A DNA stretch of 49,633 nt from Pseudozyma flocculosa PF-1. Taxonomy: Eukaryota > Basidiomycota > Ustilaginomycetes > Ustilaginales > Ustilaginaceae. The stretch covers positions 751,049 to 800,681 of the forward strand of contig NW_006920871.1 in assembly GCF_000417875.1 (NCBI RefSeq). Reading direction: 5' to 3'. Of the stretch, positions 31,116 through 41,444 are shown in pieces (position 1 is the stretch's first letter; each line of letters starts with the position of its first letter). Below the pieces are notes generated by a model. The model was given only the letters and a program-made list of their open reading frames with translations, was not told the origin of the DNA and ran no database searches. The position numbers were made by a program, and so were the translations under genes.

Positions 31116-31989
31116 ACCGCCAACGACACCGCCGGCACAGCCACCGGATCACTGCCGTCCCCGTCAACCGCGCCTCCCTTCATCGCTCCATCACCTCGTC
31201 GCCCTCCTACCGGCCCTCGCTCCTCGGCGACGCCCAGTGCTTTGGTTGCTATTCCTGTAGCAACGCCAAGGATCGTCATCCCGACAATCGTCCCGTCCCT
31301 TCGCATCACACCGCATCTCGCCTCGCCTTGTCTCGGGTCACGCCGTCCATCGTTCCTGTCTCGTGACTCTTCCTAGACGTTCCTTCCATCGACCTTCTCC
31401 GGCCTCGACGTCTGCAGACGGCCTAGCATACTCGTCGCCCTCGCCTCTTGCGGCTGTCGACGTCTCCGCTCGGCCTCCCGCGCCACTGGACCGCATAAAG
31501 GCGTTCGAGCGCACTCGTCTGGCATCTGCCCCCTCTCGAACCCATCCTCTCCTTACCGTCTAGCCTTCCCGACACCTGCCTCGCTCGCCGACGCCACCGC
31601 TCTCTACGCATTCCCCGCCTCTCGTTTGGATCGTGACCTTCTCTTGCACCAGCCGGATCTCTTTTCTTGCTCAAAGGCGCCGGCCGCGGCCGCCGCATAC
31701 ACCTCACACGACCGGACCCTGGGCTCTCCCGCCACGGACACTTCGATTCCTGTCCCTTCTTTGTCCCTCTGCATCCAGCCAGAGAGCACGTCTCGAGCAC
31801 CCTCACTTCGATGCTGAACCCACCCGCCGCCGCCGCATAGTCCCCGCCACCGCGCCGGTCCCCTATTCCCACCCCTTTCCGCCTGATCACTCTCCTCGGC
31901 ATACAGCGGCCCTTCACACGCCCCTCGCCCGCCAAGCCCTCTCTCCTCCCGACTGCCGCGGGCCTGACCGTCCTCATCTGCCCCTCGCC
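28738..31989. promoter_or_regulatory. Long intergenic region upstream of the ferric reductase gene
   Basis: About 3.25 kb with no supported gene. Its left end holds the transporter 3' region. It contains GCAAGCAAGC words (about 29198-29212, 29985-29995), a perfect inverted repeat (29804-29820), CCTGCCTGCC-rich patches (30220-30260, 30520-30540), a T-run (about 30606-30615), a GCC repeat followed by GAC units (31073-31114) and a long C/T-rich leader (31380-31985). A weak TATA-like CATAAAG is near 31494-31500. Several overlapping frames of 100-330 codons are rich in Arg/Pro/Ala without domain signatures and look spurious. Confidence 0.45.
31073..31114. repeat. GCC/GAC trinucleotide repeat
   Basis: About nine GCC units run directly into about five GAC units in the region upstream of the ferric reductase gene. 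No supported coding region covers it. Confidence 0.75.
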
Positions 31990-34900
31990 ATGTCGGGCGC
32001 CTACTCGCCGGGCCTCACAGCCTCCGAGAGGAAGAATGCGCCGTGCTCGGGCGGCTGCTTCTCGTACGACCAGATCAAGTACCAGTACCTCTCGGGCTAC
32101 TTCAATGCCCACATGCTGCCCAAGCCCTCGTACCGCTACGTCTACCTGCTCTGGTTCGTCGTCGTCTTTGTCAGCCTCGTCTTGGGCCTCGCCCACTGGC
32201 TCAACGTCGGCGAGCGGAGTTACATTGGCGCCGTCTGGAAAAAGTGGGCCACCAAGAACCGCGTCTACAAGGTCGGCAAGCGCGTCGACGTCCACGGCAA
32301 CCCGCTCTCCAAGACGCACAGCGGCGCGGCGCCCGGCGGCAACGCCTACCCTCCAAGAGGCGCCGCCGAGCTGCGCAGCGGCGTGCGGCCCGGGCCGCCG
32401 CGGCAGCGCAAGATGTTCTCGTTTCCGAGCTTCGGCCGTCTGGTCCTCCTCTTTTTCTTCCTGGCGGTGCCCATCTGCCTGACGCTGATCGGCGCCGACT
32501 TCATCGGCCCCAACGCGAGCCTGTTCGACCTGCGGGAGAGCTGGCCCAAGCGGATCCCGACGACGACCGTCGGCCTGTCGAGGCGCACCGTCCTCCAGAC
32601 GCTGCAGAAGCGGGTCCAGTGGGGCGCCGGCGACTACCCCGCCGTCACGACGGTGCCCCCGACCATCACGCTGCCCTACCGTACGTGGTGGACCATTGGC
32701 GACCGGACGGGCGACATCACCAGCGCCCTCGTGCCCGTCGTCGTCATCATGGCGCTCAAGCAGGTCCCCTTTGCGCTATTCTCGCTGCGCATCTTTGGCG
32801 GCTACGCCTTCGACCGCCTCTCGTTCCTGCACAAGTGGGGCGGCAGGATCATCTGGCTGTTCGCCACGGCCCACCTCGTCACCTGGACGGTCCAGCTCAA
32901 CAAAGATCAGCGGCTCGGCGACCCAGTGTGGAGCTTCGTCTTTATGTGGGAAAAATTCCGATGGGGCTGGGTGGTGAGTGGACGTGGGCACGGCGGTCGT
33001 CATCTTTGTCCCCGGACGGCCTGCTGACCTGTCTTCGGTCCCCTTCTGGCGCTCGCCTGCAGTCGTACGGCTTCCTCACGGCCATGATGGCCCTGTCGAT
33101 CGGACACATCCGCGTGCGCTTCTACGAGTTCTTCTACATCGCCCACGTCGTCACCGTCGTCGGCTTCATGGTCGCCGCCGTGCTCCACCACCCGCCGCTC
33201 GGTCAGTGGATCTACATCCCGCTCGCCTGGTGGGCTGCCGACCGGCTGTCGCGCCTGCTCAAGATCGCATGGGTCAACGGTCTCGGCTTCGCTGGCCGCA
33301 AGCCTCAGTTTGCCCTCACCCCCTCGGACACCGTGACTGGCCACGCGGAAAAGGACCTCGCCAGCCTCGCCTATGCCGAGTCGTCTCGCGGCCACGGCAC
33401 GATGCCGAGCTCGTCGTCGTCGCACAAGCCTCGCAACTTCAGCGTGCCAGAGTCGTCGCAATCGCACTCGCACTCGCACTCACACTCGCATTCGCACTCG
33501 CTCTTCGGCTCCGACAGGGTGCCGCTGTCCGCGGCGGATGCGTACGTCAGCCCGTCCGGGACCCCGCCAGACGAGGGCGGCATCGCGCTCGATGGCCAGG
33601 ACCCGTCGCGGGGCCACCCGGACACCGCCTACGCCGCGGGCGTCGAGCGCAGGGCGACAAAGTGGAGCGCGCGGTACGACCCCGTGCACGATCTGATCTC
33701 GGACTATGCGTCCCGGCGAGGGTCGGACAGCGAGCACGTCAGGTACCAGCTCGAGGATACGGGCGCTGCCAGCTTGCCCGCCGCCGATTCCCAGCAACGC
33801 GGACAGCAGCCGCGTCCGGCCGCCAGGAGGGTGCCGTCGACGTCCTGCTTTGACAGCAGCACCTTCGCGCATTCGTCGTACCCCTCGCAGCAGTCGAGCT
33901 TGGCGGGCGGGTCGCGCTCCTCCAAGCCCCGCCCCGCCATGTCGGCGGACGTGGCCGCCGTGATTCGTCCCGGCTACGCATTCGTCCAGCTGCTGCCGGG
34001 AAAGACGCTGCGCCTGACGCTGCGCACGCCCAACCAGATGTCCTGGAGGCCCGGGCAGTGGGTCTATCTCAACCTGCCGGGCGTGCGCTGGTTCGAGTCG
34101 CATCCCTTTACCATCGCGTCGGCGCACGACGCCGAGTTCCCCGTCTCGACCGAGTTCACCGACGTCGACGAGGAAAAGGGCCTCTCGCGGCCTTCGCAGA
34201 AGGTCAAGGGAGAGGAGCGCACCATCGTGCTGCTCGTGCGCGTGCGGAGGGGCTTTACGTCGCATCTCTGGAACCACGTCGTCAAGCGCCGGCAGCAGCA
34301 GATCGAGGCCGCCGCCGACGCGCAGCCGGGCGCGGCCTTTGGCGGCTTCGAGAGCTCGCTGCTGCCCGCGATGGCCATCGGCAAGGGAACCACGGGCGTC
34401 CACATGCGCGCCATCATCGACGGGCCCTATGGATCCGCCAAGCGCACCGAGTGGGGCATCCACTCGAGCGTCGTCATCGTCTGCGGCGGCTCCGGCGTCA
34501 GCTTCGGCATGTCGGCGCTCGAGCACCTGTGCGCCTGCATCGTCGGCGCCGAACGGCTGGGCAAAAGGGGCAAGGGAGGCAAGAACTTCCTCGTCCAGCG
34601 CATCCGCTTTGTGTGGATCCTGCGCGAGTTCGCGCACCTGCAGTGGGTCGCCGCCCCGCTGCGCCGCTGCATCGAGATGCTCGCGCCCGAGCAGCTGCGT
34701 GTCGAGCTCTACGTCACCCACTACCACGACCAGAGCGCCATCGCCGCGCAGCCGCAATACTATCCCGGTGCCGACTTTGCACCGCCCAGCGCCCCCTTTG
34801 GCCACGACACCGGGCGGCACAGCTACATGTCGTCCAACGACGGGCCGCTCAACGGGCCGCCGCCGCCGGCTGCGCGCTTCACCGAGGGCAACGAGCAGGA

Positions 34901-36309
34901 TGAGTTCGACGTCACCGCCTACGACCTCACCCACTTTGACGGTGAGGACGAGAGCGCACCCACGGCGGCCGAGATGGAGATGAGCAAGCGCATTCGCAGC
35001 GAGGGCAAGCTGCGGCGAGCCCAGACGAGGAAGGCCACGATGAAAAAGAAGGGTGGGCGCGGGCTCAAGGGGCTCGTGTCGCGCCGCTTCTCGAACGACA
35101 CCAACAAGATGCTCTCGACGCCCGAAAAGGCGTCGACCCCCCTGCCGGGCAGCGACTCCGAGGGCCCGCCGCGGCGCTCCCGGCGCAACTCGTCGTCCGA
35201 GCGCGACCTGGGCGAGCGGAGGGACTCGGAGCCGTTTGCGCACTCGCGCCACAACTCGCTGGGCCTCGACATGGCCGCCGGTGCCGGTCACGGGACCCCT
35301 CCGAGGCCGACCAACGTTTCGCGCCGCAGCAGCTCGTTTTCGCAGCTTCCGCGGCCGGCCTTCCTCGACCTGCCGCCGCCGGCCGGCCCCTACTCGGCAC
35401 ACGCGTCGCAGGCGCCGACGCCCGGGTCGATGAGCCCCTTTTTCTCGCCGGATCCGACGGCGATGCCGTCGCACTACTTCCAGCCGCAGCATCACCACCA
35501 CCACCAGCCGCCCCGTCCGCGGCGCGGCAGCATGCCGAGCGGCTCGGCCTCGCCCTACCTGCAGCGCGGCCGCGACACGNNNNNNNNNNNNNNNNNNNNN
35601 NNNNNNNNNNNNNNNNNNNNNNNNNNNNNNNNNNNNNNNNNNNNNNNNNNNNNNNNNNNNNNNNNNNNNNNNNNNNNNNNNNNNNNNNNNNNNNNNNNNN
35701 NNNNNNNNNNNNNNNNNNNNNNNNNNNNNNNNNNNNNNNNNNNNNNNNNNNNNNNNNNNNNNNNNNNNNNNNNNNNNNNNNNNNNNNNNNNNNNNNNNNN
35801 NNNNNNNNNNNNNNNNNNNNNNNNNNNNNNNNNNNNNNNNNNNNNNNNNNNNNNNNNNNNNNNNNNNNNNNNNNNNNNNNNNNNNNNNNNNNNNNNNNNN
35901 NNNNNNNNNNNNNNNNNNNNNNNNNNNNNNNNNNNNNNNNNNNNNNNNNNNNNNCCACTCGAGGTCGGGCAGCGTGGTCCACCTCGTGTCGGACGCCGCC
36001 TCGCGCGCCGCCGCCATCTCCACGCCGCAGCACGATGACGTGCCCATCGACCTCGACGACGACGAGGACATGGACCTGCGCGTCATTGCCGAGCTGGCGC
36101 GGCCCGGCCACCCCAAGCTCGACCGCATCGTGCGCGACGAGGTCGAGGCGGCCCGCGGCCGAGTCCTCGTCGCCAACTGCGGGCCAAAGAGCTTGGACGT
36201 CGTCCTCCGCTCCATTGTCAGCAAGCAGATCGACCTCGACCGAGTCCGCCGTGGCGACCTCCGCGGCCACGTCAACGTCGTCAGCGAGTGCTTCGAATGG
36301 GGCGGATAG
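31990..36309 (+). CDS. Large ferric reductase / NADPH-oxidase-type transmembrane oxidoreductase, interrupted by an assembly gap
   Basis: Exon 1 is 31990-32973 and exon 2 begins at 33063 (intron GTGAGT...CTGCAG). The gene runs into the gap at 35580 and resumes at about 35956, ending TAG at 36307-36309. Before the gap there are 1167 codons, after it 117. The family passes electrons from NADPH via FAD and two hemes across a membrane, usually to reduce ferric or cupric ions for uptake. Heme ligand pairs H281/H295 and H356/H370 are spaced 14 apart. The FAD motif HPFTIAS starts near 675, the NADPH motifs GPYG near 782 and CGGSGVSFG near 802. The C-terminal VLVANCGPKSLDVVL closes the domain. A Ser-rich insert of about 220 residues with an (SH)n run splits membrane and FAD parts, and a disordered stretch of more than 200 residues splits the NADPH domain. 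The flanking frames disagree across 375 N. Confidence 0.88.
33460..33501. repeat. TCGCAC hexanucleotide repeat encoding Ser-His
   Basis: About seven near-perfect units of TCGCAC inside the ferric reductase coding region. They encode an alternating Ser-His run in the loop before the FAD domain. Polyhistidine-rich loops can bind metals; that role is only suggested here. Confidence 0.8.
35580..35954. other. Assembly gap (375 N)
   Basis: An unbroken run of N inside the ferric reductase coding region. The reading frame before it and the frame of the conserved C-terminus after it differ by one if the gap were exactly 375 nt, so the true length is probably different or an intron lies inside. Confidence 0.97.
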
Positions 36310-36727
36310 GCTGCACGGCCACGTCGGAGGATCGGAGACGATGGATAGACAGACGGACGGACATTTGTTTTGCACAGCCGGCGCGCCGCCCATGCCGCGG
36401 AAGAAGACGCATCGCGACGGCCCCGGCATCACCACCACCACTACCACCACCGCTGCGATGGAATACAACTCGTGTACAGATCATACGCCCGTCGAGGCAG
36501 CCTACCGACCCCCCCCCTTTTGCTCCGGCGGCCCGTCCCTGGCACGTGACCTCGTGGCACGTGACAAGATCACGTGACGCCCGTTTTCGGAGACCGCAAT
36601 TTCGCCGTTCAGGGCGTCATGCCTTCCCCTTGGGACGTTTACGGCCCCCCCTTTGGCCGTCATTGGGCCCCGCCAGTCCGGCGCGACCCGGCTGCGCCTG
36701 GGAGAGAGAGGCACGGGCTCTCGTCCA
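36310..36727. other. Intergenic region between convergent genes with three CACGTGAC boxes
   Basis: About 420 bp between the ferric reductase stop and the LRR gene stop. The main feature is a compact cluster of three identical CACGTGAC sequences at 36543-36578. A CAC/CAT repeat (about 36429-36450) also lies here. Confidence 0.55.
36543..36578. promoter_or_regulatory. Cluster of three CACGTGAC E-box elements
   Basis: Identical octamers at 36543-36550, 36558-36565 and 36571-36578, all in one orientation with starts 15 and 13 nt apart. CACGTG is the core of bHLH factors such as Cbf1 and Pho4, and GTCACGTG is the extended Cbf1 form. The placement downstream of two convergent genes is unusual for a promoter element. 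Confidence 0.55.
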
Positions 36728-37808
36728 TCAGTCCCAGGCGCTGGCGCCGCCCGCGTTGGCCCAGGCGTCGGTGGTGCCTGAGCCAACGACGACGTCGTGC
36801 GCGCCCGCCGTGGCCTTTGCGGCCAGGGCGAACGGCAGGCTCTTTGTCTTTTTCCGCTTCGACTTGTCCTGCCTGCCGTCTTCGCCGTCGACGTCGCCGT
36901 TGCCCGAGGCAGACGTCGAGTGCTTGCGCTTCTTTGTCAGGTCGATGATCTTGGCGACGCTGCTGCGCTGTTGCGCCGCAGCGCCGGCGCCCGATGCCCT
37001 GGCCTCGTCCGCGTCGTCGGTCGCCGACGACGCTGTCGCCTGCGTCGGGGTTGTCGGCTTCGCGGCGGATGTCGAGGGCGCCGATCCTGCATCCCACGCC
37101 ATCTTCTCGCGTGGCCTCTTGCTCCTCTTCTCGTCTTGCTTCTTCTTGTCCTTCTTCTTCTTCGTCTGCGCATCCGCCGCCGCAGTCGCCTTCTTCCGGG
37201 ATGCCGCCAGAGACCTGGACGATGAAGAGACATCGGCGCCGTCGTCGTCGTCGTCGTCGTCGACGTCCATGTCGAGCTCGCGCCGCTTCTTGCCGCTCCT
37301 CCGTGCCCGCTTCGTGCCCGGTTCGACGTTGCCGCTCGACGCGGGCACGGCCGTCGCGTCTTCCTCGACGCCCTCTCGGATCTGCGGCTGCTTGGCCTTG
37401 CTCTGCGCCTTGGACGTGGACGTCGATGCAGCGGGCGTGTCGTCGACCTCGAAGAAGGACGAATTGAGCGCCGAACGGCCCTCCTTCTTTGCCGGTCGGT
37501 CCGGGGTCGCCGCGCCCTGCCCCTCGCCCTCGCCCTCGCCCTCGCCCTGGCTCCCGCCCTTGGCGCCCTTGCGGACGCGGGCGCCGCCTCGCTTGTGCTT
37601 CTTCTTGCCCTCGACCGGGGCCTCTTGTGCCGCGTCGTTGTGCCCTCGGTCCTTGGCGCCACGCTTCTCCCGTGTGCCATCTTTGTCCCGTTTCGGGTGG
37701 CGCGAGGCGTCGGGGCCGTTGGAAGCTGAGGCCGCGGCCGTGGTCGAAGGTCCGCCATCCATCTGCCGCCGTGCTCGCCTCATCTCCTCAGCCATCCGAG
37801 CGGCCTCT

Positions 37809-37840
<32 letters not shown>

Positions 37841-39247
37841 CGCCCCTTGGTCGCCCTTGCCCTCGGCCGACGGCCGGCTCGCCGACGTCGGTGCGGGGGC
37901 TCCATCTCGCTTGGCGCGGACGTTTGCGTAGCCCGAATCCTTGCTCTGGACGCCTGCCTTGCGCAGCATTCGGGCCTCTTGCCGCGCCTCCTGCCGCTTC
38001 TGCTCGCGCGAGACGGGATGGACCTTGGCGACGATGCGCTCGTTGTCGAGGATCTTGAGCGTCGGGTGGGCGCCGGTCAGCCTGTCCTTGTACCCGTCCA
38101 GCTGGGTGACGCCGTTGCCTCGCAGCGAGAGGTTGGCCAGGCCCCGTCGCCGCTTGGGCTCCTCGGCGCCGCCGTCTGCCCGGTCCACTTCGACGAGCGG
38201 CGAGATGTCGTCCCACGTCTGCAGCCCGCAGTCTCCGCAATCGAGCACCTCGAGCCCGGGCGCGGTCTTGCCGTCTGCGCCCTTGCCCCAGCGCTGGATG
38301 TGCGCCGGCAGGCTGCCGAGCCGCTTGTTGCCCGTCATCCTCACCTCGCGCAGGGCGAGGCAGGGCGACAGGTCTGGCAGCGACGCGGCCGATTCGAGGT
38401 CGTTGTGCGAGATCGACAGCTTCTTCAGCGCCGGCACCGCGGCGGGCAGCGTGGCCGGCAGCGAGGCGAGCTTGTTGTGCGACAGGATGAGGGTGTTGAG
38501 CTCGGGGAGGTGCGGGAACGACGTGGGCAGCGTCGAGATCAAGTTGTTGTTGAGCACGAGCGCCTTGAGCGTCTTGAGCGGCGTGATGCTGAGCGGCAGC
38601 GCGGCGAGCGCGCAGTGCGACAGGTTGAGCACAAAGAGCGTCTTGAAGCACTCGAGCCCCTCGGCGCCGTCGTCGTCGAGCCCGGCGTTGCCGGAGAGGT
38701 TGAGCCAGGTGAGGCGATCGCCAAAGGCGGCCGCGGCCTCGCCCTTGGACACGGCGCGCTGGCTCCGGATGACGGCCTTGCCGAGCCACGACAGCGTCGT
38801 CAGGCCGTCCGGGTTTTCGTCGGACGGCTGGAGCGACGAGAGGTCGAGCTTGTGCAGGTTGGCAAACTGGCTCAGCGTCGACGTCATGCCGTCGAGCGCG
38901 GGCAGCGGGTGCGAGGCGAGCGAGAGGTCGGTCCGCTCCAGCAGCGAGGGCTCTTCCCCTTCGTCTCCTGACGATGTCGAGGCCGAGGATGATGACGACG
39001 ACGCAGCGGAGGCGGCATCGTCGGCGCCGTCGCCGCTGGCCCTGGCGGCTGTCGCGCGGGCGTCGCTGTTCCTGTCTGTGCCCCTCCCTCTGCCTCTGCC
39101 TCTGCCTCCGCGACCGCTGTGCTGGTGTGCCCGAGGTGGTGGTGGTGCTGATGCTGCTGCTGCTGCTCCTCCTCCTCTGCCGCCGCCGCCACGCTTGCTG
39201 TATCCTCCCCTGCTGGCAGCGCCTCGTCCTTGTGGAAAGGGGATCAT
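36728..39247 (-). CDS. Leucine-rich-repeat protein with RG-rich head and lysine-rich tail, probably nuclear
   Basis: Single exon of 839 residues. The first ATG in the frame is at 39245-39247; the frame extends further upstream only from a GTG. Residues 8-56 are Arg/Gly-rich (RGG-like), followed by a Ser/acidic stretch. About 129-405 carry LRRs, for example LTWLNLSGNAGL, LFVLNLSHCALAALP, LKALVLNNNLISTLP, LNTLILSHNKLASLP and LKKLSISHNDL, capped by LKILDNERIV. The tail (430-839) is low in complexity with many Lys/Arg and acidic clusters and several nuclear-localisation-like patches (KKKHKRGG, KRARRSGKKRR). RGG plus LRR suggests RNA or protein scaffolding in the nucleus or nucleolus; no specific function can be assigned. 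I do not recognise a named orthologue. Confidence 0.85.
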
Positions 39248-39765
39248 GGTGTCGTCAATCGTAGTGGGGCCGTGGGTTGGGAACGTGGTGGAAAGAGAAG
39301 CAAGGGAAGGAGGGGCTGCATGCTGCTGCCAGCCGCTTCCTTTTCTCTTCGCAATTTCGGCCTTCAATTTTATTTTTTTGGGCGGCCGCGGCCGCACACG
39401 ATGTGGAGAGTTTGGCGCGCCGTGGACCCTGGCTGGCCTTGGCTTGGCCTGCCCGCACGCGGCTGAGCTCACGCACAGCCATGGTCAGGGCAGGGCGTCG
39501 GGGTTGCGGATCAAGAGTCAAGGACGACGCCGGCGGGGGCGAAGAGGATCGAATGCAGATGATACAAGACAGAGGACCGGGACGGCTACAGTTACAGTTC
39601 GACTCGTGCGATGGAACGCGACGGGAGAGAGGAGAGGAGGCGAGGCGTGCTCACATGGCTCGTGCGGGCCATCTGAGCGGGAGACGAGCATAGGGCGTAG
39701 GCAGCGATGAGAGGAGGTAGCTCGGGCGGCCGCAAAAGATCACGCCCTGACCGACGCCCGCTGCC
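39248..39765. promoter_or_regulatory. Intergenic region upstream of the LRR gene
   Basis: About 520 bp between the Rmd5 stop and the LRR start, both on the minus strand. It should contain the LRR promoter and the Rmd5 3' end. An A/T-rich patch (TTCAATTTTATTTTTTTGGG, about 39362-39381) lies just upstream of the LRR ATG. No gene is supported. Confidence 0.45.
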
Positions 39766-41444
39766 TCAAAAGTAGACCCGTATGGCCTGGTTCAGTGTGG
39801 ACTCGGTGGGGCAATAGGAGCACTTGAAGCGGCTGTTGATGCTAGACGGCCGAGCAGGAGCAGGAGCAGAAGCAGAAGCAGATGCAGGAAGGGAGGGAGA
39901 AAGAGGTCCTGAGTCACGACGGCGCCAGAGGCGAAGGAGCACACGCAATCGCCCTCAGTCGAGTCCAACGGGCGGCACTCACCTGTTGCCCTTTGCCATC
40001 CTGCAGAGCGTGTCGAGGCAGAGCACATGGCCGCACGCCAGCATCATCGGCGGGTTGGTCTCGGTCCCCTGCTCCTTGCTGACGGGGCACGCAAACACGC
40101 TGTGGAACCGCAGCTGCGGCGGGACCGGGATCTCGACCTGTCGGCGGCCCACACGGGAGCGAGGAAGCTCTGCAGGTTCAGCACACCCGACCTCGACTTC
40201 AACCTCGACCTCACGGCAGCGCGGCCGCTTCGACTCACGGGCAGCTCGTCGGCCTGGCTCCACTCGTTTTTCCTCTCCTTCATCAGCGTCTTGACCTTGA
40301 TGATGTGGCTCAGGGCGCCGCCCGCGCCAATCTCGACGCCGATGGCCAGCGGCGCCTCCTTTGCCACGCGGTGCCGGGCGCAGTACTCGAGGCGGAACAG
40401 CGGTTCCAAAAAGGGACCGTGGACCAGCTGCGGATCGAGCAGCGGGCGGTAGAGGGCAGGCACGTGCGACGCAAAGTGCTCGTAGGTCCATGCGTCCATG
40501 GGGACGTCGTCGTAAGCCATCGGCGGGAAGCGCGGGCAGTAGGCGAGCAGCGCCACCATCCGCTTGATCTCGGCCAGACGGTCGAGCAGGAACGGCTGGA
40601 AGCGCTGGCGGAGGTAGGCGAGGGCGCAGCCGGTGTTGGACTGCGACAGCTCGCGCTCCTGCACCGACAGGCCAGGGCAGCCGCTGGCCCCGTCGGCGCC
40701 CGCGATAGGCTCCATCTCGACGTTTTCGCCGTCCGGGTCCAGGTTGGCCGCCGCCGACGACGCCCGCTGCGGTTGAAAGGCGGTTCCCCTCAGCGGCGAC
40801 GGCGAGGCCCCGGTGGCGATGCGGATGAACTGGCTGCGGTGGAGCGCAAACTCAAGGGGGCTCTGGCGGCTCTCGAGGAACGGCCTCTCTCGCTCGGCCC
40901 ACTCTATCGCCGGAGACAGGTCGCCCGCCCTGATGCTGTCGAGGATGGCGTGCAGATCCGTAAAGGTTGACGAGACGCCCGGATCGACGGGCAGCGCCGC
41001 CTCGTCGGCGAACGTCTTTGCGCCGTCCCAGTCGCCCTGGCGCAGCAGGTGCTCGAGGATGACGCGCTCGAGCGCCTTTTGCGCCTTGGGGCTCGAAAAG
41101 AGGGCCGGGTCGGCCACGCCGTCGAGGTTGGTGGGGAACTTTTTGTCGAGGGCCTTGAAGGCCTTGCTGAGGCCGCCGTAGAACTCCTTCTGCCTCTCTG
41201 CCACGCTGCGCTGCGACGAGTCGACGAGCGACTTCAGCTCGGCCACCAGGACGGCAGGATCCGCAGGGGTATCAGAGGACGGCGCGGCCAGGCTGGCCTT
41301 GGCGCGCTCGATCTGGGCGATCAGGCGGTCGATGGAGTCGTGGACGGTCGGGTTGGCGGCGGCGGCGCGCGCACTGGACGAGGCCGAATGCAGGCCGGGT
41401 GCCCGCTTGTTGAGCTGGTCGAGGCTCTTTTGCAGGGCGTCCAT
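39766..41444 (-). CDS. RMD5: GID/CTLH E3 ubiquitin ligase RING subunit Rmd5 (Gid2)
   Basis: Three exons on the minus strand: 41444-40239, 40137-39983 and 39832-39766, giving 475 residues. Rmd5 is one of the two RING subunits of the GID/CTLH ligase, which in yeast degrades gluconeogenic enzymes on return to glucose. LisH-like helices (about 122-150, LEHLLRQGDWDGAKTF) are followed by a CTLH region (158-210, AILDSIRAGDLSPAIEWA). The degenerate RING begins ACPVSKEQ (C419), continues PPMMLACGHVLC (C437, H439) and ends FKCSYCPTEST in exon 3. Loss of the second cysteine of a normal RING is typical of this subunit. An alternative acceptor 9 nt upstream (exon 3 starting 39841) would insert three residues (INS) between the second and third metal-binding segments and keeps frame. 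Confidence 0.93.

Noticed and set aside
28738..31989. GATA-factor (iron repressor) sites upstream of the ferric reductase
   Set aside because: Only isolated CGATAG/GATAT sequences are present, with no clear AGATAA or TGATAA pair, so iron control cannot be claimed from sequence.
33480..36468. Open frames on the minus strand and + strand tail that read through the N gap
   Set aside because: N runs cannot contain stops, so length is artificial. Only the pre-gap + frame and the post-gap frame with the CGP motif are supported.
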